Part shown: in pieces, positions 45,381 to 54,533 of the stretch
Position numbering within the stretch: the stretch's first letter is position 1
Layout: each line of letters opens with the position of its first letter
Assembly (NCBI GenBank): GCA_964527785.1
Contig: CAZGNO010000010.1
Location: 3,538-67,537, forward strand
DNA from: JADJXV01 sp964527785
GTDB lineage: Bacteria; Bacteroidota; Ignavibacteria; Kapaibacteriales; UBA961
DNA: 64,000 bases
Direction of reading: 5' to 3'
Notes under the pieces: generated by a model
What the model was told of the DNA's origin: nothing
Seen by the model: the letters and a program-made list of their open reading frames with translations, nothing else
Database searches by the model: none
Program-made: the position numbers and the translations under genes

Positions 45381-45944
45381 ATGAGAAAACTCAAACTACA
45401 AGTACAAATGTCACTCGATGGTTTTATAGCCGGTACGAAAGGTGAAATGGACTGGATGACATGGAATTGGGATGATGAACTTAACAACTATGTTATAGAG
45501 CTAACAGAAACAATTGATTGTATCTTACTTGGTCGTGCATTAGCAGAGGGCTTTATCCCGCATTGGACTGCAAAAGCAGCAAACCCCAAAACTGCTGAGG
45601 TTTTCGACAATAAAATGACCGACACCCCAAAGGTTGTATTTTCCAAAACGCTTGAGAAGGTAGAGTGGAACGCAACAACACTTGCAAAAGGTGATATTGT
45701 GGAGGAGGTCAACAAACTGAAACTACAAGAAGGAAAAGACTTGATAACATATGGAGGTGTGGGTTTTATCACTAGTTTGATTGAGCATAATTTAATAGAT
45801 GAATACCATTTCTTCGTTAATCCTGTTGCAATTGGAGATGGAATGTCCTTCTTCAAGAATTTAAAAAAGAAATTGAAGTTGAAACATATACATTCTAAAT
45901 CGTTTCCATGCGGAATAGTTGTGCTGTGCTATCATAAACAATAA
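45381..45944 (+). CDS. RibD C-terminal/dihydrofolate-reductase-like protein (first)
   Basis: A 187-residue protein of the RibD_C (DHFR-like) family: R-K-L-K-L-Q-V-Q-M-S-L-D-G-F-I-A-G at the start, the central N-A-T-T-L, a D-L-I-T-Y-G-G-V-G-F-I-T-S-L motif and D-E-Y-H-F-F-V-N-P-V-A-I-G-D-G. Such stand-alone proteins are putative NADPH-dependent reductases; the true substrate is unknown. The ATG at 45381 has GAGGTGG just upstream and is preferred over a GTG nine nt earlier. A paralogue follows 44 nt downstream. Confidence 0.87.
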   Translation: MRKLKLQVQMSLDGFIAGTKGEMDWMTWNWDDELNNYVIELTETIDCILLGRALAEGFIPHWTAKAANPKTAEVFDNKMTDTPKVVFSKTLEKVEWNATTLAKGDIVEEVNKLKLQEGKDLITYGGVGFITSLIEHNLIDEYHFFVNPVAIGDGMSFFKNLKKKLKLKHIHSKSFPCGIVVLCYHKQ

Positions 45945-45988
45945 AATTAAAGATTTATTCAAAATTATTTATAGAAAGTTAAAATACA

Positions 45989-46558
45989 ATGAGAAAATTA
46001 GTCCTATTTATGCACGTATCTCTCGACGGTTTTGTTGCGGGTCTGAATGGTGAAATGGATTGGATACATGTAGATGAAGAAATGTTTGATTATTCTGGAA
46101 AACTCGTTGACGAGTGTGACCTAGGTCTCTACGGACGAGTAACCTTTGAAATGATGAATTACTACTGGCCCACTGCTGCTGACAATCCAAATGCAACCAA
46201 ACATGACATTGAGCACTCGCGTTGGTATAATAGTGTAGCCAAAGTCGTTCTGTCCAATTCACTCAAAGATAAGCAAATGGATAATGTAACAGTTCTCAGC
46301 AACGATATTCCCAACAAGATCATTACATTAAAGCAGCAAGCAGGAGCAAACATTGTGATATTTGGAAGTCCTAGGGCATCTCATTTTCTGATGCAACACA
46401 ATCTGATTGATGATTATTGGTTGTTTGTTAATCCTATTATTCTCAGTGAAGGAATGCCGATGTTTAAAGACATCCGTCATAAGATTAACCTGAATCTGGT
46501 TGAGTCTCATGTTTTTCCTTCAGGTGTAGTAGCACTTCATTATCAGAAGAAAGAGTAA
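45989..46558 (+). CDS. RibD C-terminal/dihydrofolate-reductase-like protein (second)
   Basis: A 189-residue paralogue of the preceding gene: R-K-L-V-L-F-M-H-V-S-L-D-G-F-V-A-G-L-N-G-E-M-D-W, then G-L-Y-G-R-V-T-F-E-M, G-A-N-I-V-I-F-G-S-P-R-A and D-D-Y-W-L-F-V-N-P-I-I-L-S-E-G. It has moderate rather than close similarity to its neighbour, so an old duplication or two separate acquisitions. It is the last gene of the rightward set; a terminator follows. Confidence 0.87.
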   Translation: MRKLVLFMHVSLDGFVAGLNGEMDWIHVDEEMFDYSGKLVDECDLGLYGRVTFEMMNYYWPTAADNPNATKHDIEHSRWYNSVAKVVLSNSLKDKQMDNVTVLSNDIPNKIITLKQQAGANIVIFGSPRASHFLMQHNLIDDYWLFVNPIILSEGMPMFKDIRHKINLNLVESHVFPSGVVALHYQKKE

Positions 46559-46580
46559 ATTTTACGGATATGTTTTTGAA

Positions 46581-46614
46581 CTAAAAAGACGAACCGAAGG
46601 GTTCGTCTTTTTAG
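46581..46614. terminator. Bidirectional terminator between convergent genes
   Basis: A perfect 15-bp stem (arms 46581-46595 and 46600-46614) with loop GAAG and A/T tracts at its base. It lies between the last plus-strand gene of the MATE set and the converging minus-strand PhnA-like gene. Confidence 0.93.
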
Positions 46615-46632
46615 TATGGAGCTAGGTATATC

Positions 46633-46857
46633 TTATTTCTTCTTCAGAAAAACCGTTTTGAGGACGATACTCATACCGTCCACTTTGCAATCTACTTCGT
46701 CTTCGTTATCTGTCAAGCGAATTTTTTTAATGACAGTTCCTTGTTTTAGATTTAGCGAAGAACCCTTCACTTTCAAATCTTTAATAAGAACTACCGTATC
46801 GCCTGTTTCCAATATCTTGCCATTACTGTCTTTAACTATCAATTTTTCGTCATCCAT
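46633..46857 (-). CDS. PhnA/YjdM C-terminal-domain protein
   Basis: A 74-residue protein matching the PhnA C-terminal domain: V-K-D-S-N-G-K-I-L-E-T-G-D-T-V-V-L-I-K-D-L-K-V-K-G-S and G-T-V-I-K-K-I-R-L, K-V-D-G-M-S-I-V-L-K-T. The N-terminal zinc ribbon present in full YjdM proteins is missing, leaving the KOW-like beta domain; short forms are common. The ATG at 46857 is chosen because GGTGG precedes it; a GTG at 46866 is the alternative. Function unknown; the link to phosphonate metabolism is historical only. Confidence 0.85.
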   Translation of the reverse strand: MDDEKLIVKDSNGKILETGDTVVLIKDLKVKGSSLNLKQGTVIKKIRLTDNEDEVDCKVDGMSIVLKTVFLKKK

Positions 46858-46882
46858 TTGTACCACCTATTTGTTGTAAAAT

Positions 46883-48817
46883 TTATAATCCGTGCACTTC
46901 ATGTGCTTTCGCCGATTCTGCAAACATTTTCATTACATCCTCTACACTCATTACGCCCTTATCTCCTACGCCATGTTCGCGAAGTGAAACCTGAGCGTTT
47001 TCAGCTTCACGCTTCCCGATAACTAACGCAAACGGTATTTTCTTTTGCTCGCTTTCTGCAATTTTTCGTTGGATTTTCTCTGAACGGTCGTCGTATTTTA
47101 CACGATAATTCAAAGATTCCAATTGTGCTACAAGCATGGCGGCAAATTCCTTTTGGTCGTCTGAAATAGGCAATACACTTATTTGAACCGGAGCAAGCCA
47201 AAAAGGGAAATTTCCGGCATAATGCTCAATTAATATACTCAAAAAACGCTCCATAGAGCCGAACGGTGCACGGTGAATAATCACAGGGCGATGCTTCTGA
47301 TTGTCCGCCCCTGTATATTCAAGTTCAAATCTGTCAGGCATTACATAATCAACTTGTACTGTACCGAGTTGCCATTTTCGTCCTATTGCATCTTTAACTA
47401 TAAAATCAATTTTAGGACCGTAAAATGCAGCTTCGCCAAGACCAATGAAATATTCCAATCCCATTTCATCGGCAACTTCTTTGATTTCCTGTTGTGAACG
47501 CTCCCACAATTCGAGGTCTCCACCGTATTTATTAGGATTGTCATCACGGAATGATAGCCGTGTTGTGACATCCATACCGAACGTCTTGAAAACAATATTA
47601 GTCAAATCAATAACTTCTTTGATTTCATGCTTTAATTGATCATGTGTACAGTATATATGTGCGTCATCCTGAGTAAATCCCCGCACTCGCGAGAGACCGT
47701 TCAGTTCACCTGATTGCTCATACCGGTAAACAGTCCCGAATTCAGCCAAACGAACAGGCAAATCACGGTAACTTCTTGGTTTGGATGAATATATCTGATG
47801 GTGATGCGGGCAGTTCATCGGCTTGAGCAAATATTCCTCGTCGTCCACAACAATCGGAGCAAATTGTGAATCGGCATAATAGGGGTAATGTCCGGATGTT
47901 TTGTAAAGATTCAGATTGCCGATATGAGGCGTAATTACTTCTTGATAACCTCGTTGTTTTTGGAGGTTACGAAGGAAATTTTCGAGTGTTCTGCGTACAA
48001 TTGTTCCATTCGGGAGCCAAACAGGTAATCCACCTCCGATTGTGGGCGTGATTAAGAATAGCTCTAATTCCTTACCTAATTTACGATGATCGCGACGCTC
48101 TGCTTCTTCACGAAGAAGGATAAATTCCTCAAGCATTTCTTTCTTTGGGAATGAAATGCCGTATATACGGGTTAGCTGCTTGCGCTTTTCATCACCGCGC
48201 CAATATGCACCGGCTATAGACAGTAGTTTCGGAAATTTAAGTACACCGGTTGATGGAACGTGTGTACCACGGCAAAGGTCGGTAAAGTTGCCTTGTTTAT
48301 AAAGGGTAATTTCACTTCCTTTGAATCCTTCCAAAAGTTCAAGTTTATATTCGTCCCCTTTTTCTTTAAAAAACTCTACAGCATCTTCCCACGCAATTTC
48401 CACACGCTCAAACTGAGAATTTTGCTTGACCAGTTCCTTCATTTTGGCTTCGATAGCAGGCAAATCTTCTGCAGATAGTTTTTTTCCGTTTGGTAAATCA
48501 ACGTCATAATAAAACCCGTTTTCGATAGACGGACCGATACCGAATTTAACACCCGGATAAAGCGACTCCAACGCTTCTGCCATAAGGTGAGCGGTAGAAT
48601 GCCAAAATATTTGCTTGCCGTCATCATCATTGAAAGTGACTATGCGAATGGTTGCATCATTTGTAATCGGACGTGAAAGGTCGTAAGGATCTCCATTTAC
48701 AAAAATTCCAAGTGACATTCGAGCAAGTCCTTCGGATATGGATTTTGCAATGTCCATACCCGAAGTACCGTTTTCAAATTGACGGACAGTTCCGTCGGGA
48801 AAAGTAATATTCATCAT
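46883..48817 (-). CDS. thrS: Threonyl-tRNA synthetase
   Basis: A 644-residue class II synthetase. N-terminal TGS domain (F-P-D-G-T-V-R-Q-F-E-N-G), editing domain with H-S-T-A-H-L-M-A-E-A (the H-x-x-x-H site), then the catalytic core with P-M-N-C-P-H-H-H (zinc Cys and motif), R-L-A-E-F-G-T-V-Y-R-Y-E-Q-S-G and I-I-H-R-A-P-F-G-S. The anticodon-binding domain closes the protein. The start ATG is one of two adjacent ATGs. It is complete and ordinary in length. Confidence 0.98.
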   Translation of the reverse strand: MMNITFPDGTVRQFENGTSGMDIAKSISEGLARMSLGIFVNGDPYDLSRPITNDATIRIVTFNDDDGKQIFWHSTAHLMAEALESLYPGVKFGIGPSIENGFYYDVDLPNGKKLSAEDLPAIEAKMKELVKQNSQFERVEIAWEDAVEFFKEKGDEYKLELLEGFKGSEITLYKQGNFTDLCRGTHVPSTGVLKFPKLLSIAGAYWRGDEKRKQLTRIYGISFPKKEMLEEFILLREEAERRDHRKLGKELELFLITPTIGGGLPVWLPNGTIVRRTLENFLRNLQKQRGYQEVITPHIGNLNLYKTSGHYPYYADSQFAPIVVDDEEYLLKPMNCPHHHQIYSSKPRSYRDLPVRLAEFGTVYRYEQSGELNGLSRVRGFTQDDAHIYCTHDQLKHEIKEVIDLTNIVFKTFGMDVTTRLSFRDDNPNKYGGDLELWERSQQEIKEVADEMGLEYFIGLGEAAFYGPKIDFIVKDAIGRKWQLGTVQVDYVMPDRFELEYTGADNQKHRPVIIHRAPFGSMERFLSILIEHYAGNFPFWLAPVQISVLPISDDQKEFAAMLVAQLESLNYRVKYDDRSEKIQRKIAESEQKKIPFALVIGKREAENAQVSLREHGVGDKGVMSVEDVMKMFAESAKAHEVHGL

Positions 48818-48889
48818 GATAGTTGTAATATTGAAGTGTTGTTATGTTTCTAACTGTAAATGAAATTCTAAAAAGAAAACCGAAAGATA

Positions 48890-49567
48890 CTAAAAAGTAA
48901 TTGAAGTTGCAACGGACAATGAAGGAATACCGTGTGATATATCCTCATAAAAGTTCATTTGAGTAATAAATGAACCCTCGAAATGAAGTGTCCAAACTTG
49001 AGATAAACTCCATGCAAGACCACCTTGCAACAAAAGTCCGGCACCCCATTCTTTTGGAGTTGTATTTAAATGGCGATAACCGATTATTGCTCCAAGCGAA
49101 CAGAATGGTCTTATATCTGCTGAGAGTTTAGGAAGCCATACAGAGCCGATGACTGAAGAGCCGCCACCTTCGACTGATGAACCGCTAAAAAGTGCAGCAG
49201 TTGCACAAGTCAGCCCATAGTGCGTACTGCTGCTTGAATCACCAAAAATATATGTTCCGCTAATTGAAGTACCAAATAAATTATTATCTGATTCTAAATT
49301 GTGCCAATAGCGTCCTTGTAGTGAGAATTTATTACTGAATGCATATCGCAGAAATCCTTCTCCTCCGATTGATGTTTTTTGTCCGACAGCAGAGGGTCGA
49401 GTCTCCGGCAGGAGAACCATACCGAATCCTGCTTGTCCTTGATCTTTCTTTAATGGCTGTACAGGCAGTTGTATTGACGGACTATAGACCAAACTCGAAG
49501 CGCAACCGGATATACCTCCTACTAGTATTATAATCACAAATACAGACAGAATTCCGCCACGTTTCAT
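48890..49567 (-). CDS. Outer-membrane beta-barrel-like lipoprotein
   Basis: A 225-residue protein. The ATG at 49567 gives a lipoprotein signal (K-R-G-G-I-L-S-V-F-V-I-I-I-L-V-G-G-I-S-G-C), while the frame continues upstream to 49633 without a signal-like start. The mature part has alternating Gly-rich strands typical of small barrels (Q-A-G-F-G-M-V-L-L-P, F-L-R-Y-A-F-S-N-K-F-S-L-Q-G-R-Y, G-A-G-L-L-L-Q-G-G-L-A-W-S-L) ending V-A-T-S-I-T-F, with Phe as the final residue as in barrel proteins. Family not recognised. Confidence 0.7.
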   Translation of the reverse strand: MKRGGILSVFVIIILVGGISGCASSLVYSPSIQLPVQPLKKDQGQAGFGMVLLPETRPSAVGQKTSIGGEGFLRYAFSNKFSLQGRYWHNLESDNNLFGTSISGTYIFGDSSSSTHYGLTCATAALFSGSSVEGGGSSVIGSVWLPKLSADIRPFCSLGAIIGYRHLNTTPKEWGAGLLLQGGLAWSLSQVWTLHFEGSFITQMNFYEDISHGIPSLSVATSITF

Positions 49568-49691
49568 AATTACGGAAGGTAATCCTTTGCAATGTAAAAA
49601 CTGATGTATCAAGCGATTCAGAAGGGTATCCATATAGTTGGCTTGTCAGGTAATTACGAAATTATAAATTATCATACCTAATCTGCTCTTC

Positions 49692-51938
49692 TCAGCCCAA
49701 TACAGCAGTTTCTAACGCAGAGTTGTATTTCTCTCGAAGCAATTCAACAGTTGCATTTATACCACCGATATTGAAGGTATCAATGACAACACGCCCTATT
49801 TCTGCGCAATCTACGTCATTTTCGGTACACAGCACTTTCAGAGAATCAATATGTTCGGGCTGAACACTTACAATTATTCTGCTTTGCATTTCACCGAATA
49901 GTTGTGTTGCTGTCTTGCCGAATCCCTCAAAAATTTCCGCGCCTAAACTACCTACTGAATTGATAGCCATTTCAGCAAGTGCAATTGCCAGCCCGCCATC
50001 CGAACAGTCGTGCGCTGAATGAATCAAACCGGAACGAATTGCTGTAAGCGTAGTTTTCTGTAATCGTTTTTCCTCGTCAATATCGAGTATCGGTGCGTCG
50101 CCTATTATATTATCAGTAAGTTGTTTGATATATTCCGAACCGCCTAATTCTTCGCGTGAATTATTACCCAAAACCATAATCACATCACCGATTGCTCGGA
50201 AACCGCTACCGCAAATGTTGGTCACATCATCAATCAAACCCAACATTCCGATTGTAGGGGTAGGGAAAATTGCGTGATTGCGTGACTGATTATGGAAACT
50301 TACGTTACCGCCTGTTACTGGAGTTTCGAGTGCACGGCAAGCATCGCCCATTCCGCGAATTGCTTCCTTGAATTGGTAAAATACTTCAGGGTCATACGGA
50401 TTACCAAAGTTCAGGCAGTTGGTAATTGCTACCGGTTCTGCGCCAACACATACTACATTGCGGGCAGCTTCGGCAACGGCAATCATACCGCCGCGATATG
50501 GGTTCAAATAAGCAAAACGGCTATTACAATCAGTACTTACGGCAAATCCTTTTCCGGGTAGTTCCTTAATTCTCATTACTGCTGCATCACCCTTTATATT
50601 CATTGTATTGGTGCGGACTTGTGAATCATATTGCTCATAAATCCAACGCTTGGAAGCGATAGTAGGGGAAGTAAGTATTTTCCAAAACATTTCTTGATTG
50701 CGAGAATTATCAATAATGTACTCAGCATTTCTAACTGCTTCGATATAGCTTGGTTCACTAAATTCACGTACATATACCGGTGCACCTCCACCAAGTACAA
50801 GCGATTGTGCGGGAATTTCCACAACTTGTTTTTCAAATCTGTACACCCGAACAATCCCGTCACCGGTCACTTCGCCTATTTCAGTCATCGGTACATCCCA
50901 CTTCTCACAGATAGCACGGGCAATATGTTCTTTCCCTTTTTCAACAATTGCGAGCATTCGCTCTTGCGATTCTGAAAGCATAATTTCATATGCACTCATT
51001 CCGGCTTCACGCAAGGGAACGTGGTCAAGATTTATTTTCATGCCTGCATTGCCTTTTGCGCTCATTTCACTTGTGGAACAGCAAATTCCTGCAGCACCCA
51101 TATCCTGCATACCTACTATGCAGCCGGAAGCAATGAGTTCAAGAGTTGCTTCGAGAAGGAGTTTCTCGGCAAATGGGTCTCCGACTTGTACTGTAGGGCG
51201 CATATCTTCGGTTTTCTCATCAAATTCTCTTGATGCCAGAAGCGATGCACCGTGAATACCGTCTCTACCGGTAGAACTGCCCAAAATCATGACGGGATTT
51301 CCTGCACCGATTGCAATTGCCGATGCGGTTTCACCAACCTTGACGATTCCTACCGCCATAGCATTGACAAGAGGATTGTCGGTATAGCATTCATCAAAAT
51401 AGACCTCGCCGCCTACAGTCGGAACCCCGAAGCAGTTACCGTAATGTCCGATTCCATGCACAACCCCTTTGAGTAAATATTTTGTTCGGTCGTTATCTAA
51501 ATTGCCAAAACGAAGTGAATTAAGTGCAGCAACAGGACGTGCTCCCATCGTGAAAATATCCCGTAAAATCCCACCTACACCGGTAGCAGCACCTTGAAAC
51601 GGCTCTACCGCCGATGGGTGGTTATGGCTTTCAATCTTAAAGGCAATTGCATAGCCGTCACCAATATCAATGAGTCCTGCGTTCTCTTCACCAGCTTCGA
51701 CCAGCATTCGACCGCCTGAACGAGGCAATGTTTTAAGTTGAAGTATCGAATTTTTATATGAACAATGCTCACTCCACATCACGGAATAAATGCCAAGTTC
51801 GGTATAGGTTGGTATACGCCCCAATACACCGCAAATTTTTTCGTACTCAGCGGATGTTAAACCAAGTTCTTTGGCTGTTTCGGAGGTAACGGCAATTTCA
51901 GAATAAAGATGAGTTGTAGATTGTTCTTGCATATACAT
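49692..51938 (-). CDS. purL: Phosphoribosylformylglycinamidine synthase subunit PurL
   Basis: A 748-residue small-type PurL, an enzyme of de novo purine synthesis converting FGAR to FGAM with glutamine supplied by PurQ and PurS. Two AIRS-like halves are visible. Marker stretches: M-W-S-E-H-C-S-Y-K-N-S near residue 54, S-H-N-H-P-S-A-V-E-P-F-Q-G-A-A-T-G-V-G-G near 104, G-V-G-D-x... replaced here by Q-D-M-G-A-A-G-I, and S-A-H-D-C-S-D-G-G-L-A in the second half. PurQ and PurS are not in the window. Downstream of the UMF1 transporter gene on the same strand. Confidence 0.97.
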   Translation of the reverse strand: MYMQEQSTTHLYSEIAVTSETAKELGLTSAEYEKICGVLGRIPTYTELGIYSVMWSEHCSYKNSILQLKTLPRSGGRMLVEAGEENAGLIDIGDGYAIAFKIESHNHPSAVEPFQGAATGVGGILRDIFTMGARPVAALNSLRFGNLDNDRTKYLLKGVVHGIGHYGNCFGVPTVGGEVYFDECYTDNPLVNAMAVGIVKVGETASAIAIGAGNPVMILGSSTGRDGIHGASLLASREFDEKTEDMRPTVQVGDPFAEKLLLEATLELIASGCIVGMQDMGAAGICCSTSEMSAKGNAGMKINLDHVPLREAGMSAYEIMLSESQERMLAIVEKGKEHIARAICEKWDVPMTEIGEVTGDGIVRVYRFEKQVVEIPAQSLVLGGGAPVYVREFSEPSYIEAVRNAEYIIDNSRNQEMFWKILTSPTIASKRWIYEQYDSQVRTNTMNIKGDAAVMRIKELPGKGFAVSTDCNSRFAYLNPYRGGMIAVAEAARNVVCVGAEPVAITNCLNFGNPYDPEVFYQFKEAIRGMGDACRALETPVTGGNVSFHNQSRNHAIFPTPTIGMLGLIDDVTNICGSGFRAIGDVIMVLGNNSREELGGSEYIKQLTDNIIGDAPILDIDEEKRLQKTTLTAIRSGLIHSAHDCSDGGLAIALAEMAINSVGSLGAEIFEGFGKTATQLFGEMQSRIIVSVQPEHIDSLKVLCTENDVDCAEIGRVVIDTFNIGGINATVELLREKYNSALETAVLG

Positions 51939-51977
51939 GAAATATTTGAAAAATTGAAAATACTATTTTGCTTTGCG

Positions 51978-53294
51978 TCAGACTGCATTTCCTGCTTCCA
52001 ATTGTGCTTTGGCAACGTTTACTCTCACCAAAAGTGCAATGCCGACGATAAAAAATGTTATTAACGACAGGATCGCAATTCGATAACTGCCTGTAAATTG
52101 CAAAGCCAAACCAAATAATAACGGACCGAGCCAACTGGTACCGCGCTCACTTATTTCATATAAACTGAAATATTCTGATTCGCTGCCTTTGGGAATCATC
52201 AATGAAAAAACAGACCGACTTAACGCCTGGCTCCCCCCTAAAACTAACGCAATTACACTGGCAAGCCAATAAAATTGTGCTTCAGTCTGTAAAAAACTAT
52301 GAGAATAAACGCACGTCCCGGTCCAGATAATCAAAGTGATAATGATTGATGTTTTGCCGGATGTTCTTTTGGCAATATAATTGAACAACAATGCACCGAA
52401 AAATGCTACGAATTGGACGATAAGAATAACAGTGGTAAGCACATCCAATCCTAAATGTAATTCTTCGTGACCGAAGGTAGCTGCCATAGCCATTGCCGTT
52501 TGTACTCCGTCGTTATAGAGCAGGTATGCAGCAAGAAATAACATTGTTTGAGGGTATTTTTTTGCAGATTTGATTGTATGAAATAGCTGCCTGAAACCAA
52601 TCCCAAGTATAGTCTGTCCTTGCTTTAAATGCTTGACTGCTTGATGTCTTTTGAGACGAATAAGTGGAATAATCGTAAAAATCGCCCACCAAACACCTGC
52701 TGATGAAAGTGAAATACGAACTGCGTGACCTTTTGAAATTCCAAATGCTTCTGCGTTTGAGAACAGAACCAGATTGAGTGCAAGTAATATCCCTCCACCC
52801 AAATACCCAATTCCCCAACCAAATGATGAGACAGAATCGCGCTCGTCCGGCGGGGCAATATCTGATAAATAAGCGTTGTAAAATACAACCGAAGCACCAA
52901 AACTAAGATTTGCAATTACAAACAGTATCCCGCCGAGCATATAATTACTCCCGTCAAGGAAATACATTCCCATTGTAGAAAGTGCACCTAAATATGCAAA
53001 TCCTGCTAAAAACTGCTTCTTGAGGTGAGAGTAATCGGCAATAGCTCCTAATACAGGCAAGAAAAAAACTTGCAAGAATACAGAGATAGAAACTAAATAA
53101 GGAAAATATGATGCGGCTTTGACAGGAACACCAAACGGATGAATAAATCCGGTTGCGTCACCTGCTGCCGTAGCAATTTCAGTAAGGTACGGACCGATAA
53201 ATACCGCTATTACGGTTGCCGAAAAAGCAGAATTTGCCCAGTCGTAAAAATACCAGCCAATACGTTCTTTACGATTCTCTTTTGAAAAGTTCAT
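51978..53294 (-). CDS. UMF1-family (Atg22-like) MFS transporter
   Basis: A 438-residue, twelve-span transporter. Its start (R-I-G-W-Y-F-Y-D-W-A-N-S-A-F-S-A-T-V-I-A-V-F-I-G-P-Y) is the UMF1 hallmark, with D-Y-S-H-L-K-K and G-S-Q-A-L-S-R-S-V-F-S-L-M-I-P later. Members export or effluxate solutes such as amino acids; the substrate here is unknown. It lies 39 nt upstream of purL, same strand, and may share a transcript. Confidence 0.9.
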   Translation of the reverse strand: MNFSKENRKERIGWYFYDWANSAFSATVIAVFIGPYLTEIATAAGDATGFIHPFGVPVKAASYFPYLVSISVFLQVFFLPVLGAIADYSHLKKQFLAGFAYLGALSTMGMYFLDGSNYMLGGILFVIANLSFGASVVFYNAYLSDIAPPDERDSVSSFGWGIGYLGGGILLALNLVLFSNAEAFGISKGHAVRISLSSAGVWWAIFTIIPLIRLKRHQAVKHLKQGQTILGIGFRQLFHTIKSAKKYPQTMLFLAAYLLYNDGVQTAMAMAATFGHEELHLGLDVLTTVILIVQFVAFFGALLFNYIAKRTSGKTSIIITLIIWTGTCVYSHSFLQTEAQFYWLASVIALVLGGSQALSRSVFSLMIPKGSESEYFSLYEISERGTSWLGPLLFGLALQFTGSYRIAILSLITFFIVGIALLVRVNVAKAQLEAGNAV

Positions 53295-53377
53295 GCGATG
53301 TTTTTAGTACATGAATTTGGAATTGAATGATAGAGATTCAAAAATTTCAACAGCAATTCCTGAAAAAAGTATGTGTT

Positions 53378-53463
53378 GGACATTTCGACAAGCTCAATAT
53401 GACAATCAAGTTAAGTAAACCAATGTGAAATTAAGTTGTGTCAACCTGGGCTCGTCGAAGGGT
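53378..53463. repeat. Inverted-repeat element upstream of the UMF1 gene
   Basis: CATTTCGACAAGCTCAA (53381-53397) and the reversed counterpart GGGCTCGTCGAAGGG (about 53448-53462) form a long imperfect hairpin with flanking TGACA/TGTCA. The rest of 53295-53582 holds nothing recognisable. Similar 'TTCGACAAGCTCA' sequences are scattered in many genomes, so a dispersed repeat is likely. Confidence 0.5.
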
Positions 53464-53582
53464 TCAATTACTTGCCAAATTTTAAGCAGAAAAATATTTA
53501 AAAGTACCTTTAATTATTCTCTCTTCATCCCAGAAGAGGAATGTTAGGATGGCGTTCATATGTTAATAGACACCTAATGTCC

Positions 53583-54383
53583 TTACTCCGTAGCAACCAC
53601 TATTCTTTTATCAAGTGCATCCTTGGCTGCAAGTTGCTCGGCTTGTTTTTTATTCTTACCTGTACCGGAACCAAGAACCTCACCGGATACCTGAACTGCA
53701 ACTATAAACTCTTTGTCGTGGTCAGGACCAAATTCTTTTGTAACCAGATATTTTGGAGCTTCCTTGCCTTCGGATTGCACAAGCTCCAGCAGGATACTCT
53801 TGAAGTTTGTATCCTTCATTAATTGTTCGTTCATCATAATCGGAAGCATTGATTGAATGATGAATTTTTCAGCGTTTTCAATGCCTGAATCAAGATACAT
53901 GGCTGCAATGACTGACTCAATTGCATCGGCAAGCATTGTTTCATTGCCTTTTTGGAGTGATTGCCCTGCGCTAAAGCTCACCATCAGAAAGTTCTCCAAA
54001 TGCAAATGCCGGGCACAGAGCGCGAGTGACTTACGATTCACAAGCCATGAACGCATTTTTGTAAGTTCGCCTTCCTGGTCTTGTATGTAGTTATAGAACA
54101 GATATTCTGCAACAACGGCTCCGAGAATTGAGTCACCTAAAAACTCTAATCGTTCATTTGATATAAGATTTGGAATACTGACCACTTGTAAATACGAACG
54201 GTGAGTGAGTGCTTGTTCATAATATGCAATATTAGAAATTTTTACACCCAATGTTTTTTCAAGTGCCGATTTTTTCTTGTCATCCAAAAAGCCGACTCTA
54301 GGAAACATCTTTTCCTTGTCGGATTTTTCAAAATGGGTCAGCCGTAGAAAATTGCTGTAAATTTGTTGGAGAATATCTTTCAC
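53583..54383 (-). CDS. rnc: Ribonuclease III
   Basis: A 266-residue RNase III, which processes rRNA and other double-stranded RNA. The endonuclease signature is N-E-R-L-E-F-L-G-D-S-I-L-G (about 80-92), and the second catalytic cluster is A-D-A-I-E-S-V-I-A-A-M-Y-L-D-S-G (about 150-165). A double-stranded-RNA-binding domain ends the protein (K-E-A-P-K-Y-L-V-T-K-E-F-G-P-D-H ... K-K-Q-A-E-Q-L-A-A-K-D-A-L). A 30-residue N-terminal extension precedes the core. It follows fabF, with a terminator hairpin between them. Confidence 0.97.
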   Translation of the reverse strand: MKDILQQIYSNFLRLTHFEKSDKEKMFPRVGFLDDKKKSALEKTLGVKISNIAYYEQALTHRSYLQVVSIPNLISNERLEFLGDSILGAVVAEYLFYNYIQDQEGELTKMRSWLVNRKSLALCARHLHLENFLMVSFSAGQSLQKGNETMLADAIESVIAAMYLDSGIENAEKFIIQSMLPIMMNEQLMKDTNFKSILLELVQSEGKEAPKYLVTKEFGPDHDKEFIVAVQVSGEVLGSGTGKNKKQAEQLAAKDALDKRIVVATE

Positions 54384-54442
54384 TGTAAACTTGTATAATT
54401 TGTTTCAATAATGATTGAAGTTTATAAGAACGTAGGGTAGAA

Positions 54443-54474
54443 TATAAAAAAGGTCAGACATACCTGCCTGACCT
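54443..54474 (-). terminator. Terminator between fabF and rnc
   Basis: On the minus strand, AGGTCAG, a 10-nt loop, CTGACCT, then a T-rich run (TTTTTTATATT). It lies 60 nt after the fabF stop and should end or attenuate the fatty-acid operon before rnc. Confidence 0.75.
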
Positions 54475-54533
54475 GTAATGGCACTGCTATTTCGGATATA
54501 TGGGAAACCCCATTCATACTTTAGTCTTTCGGT

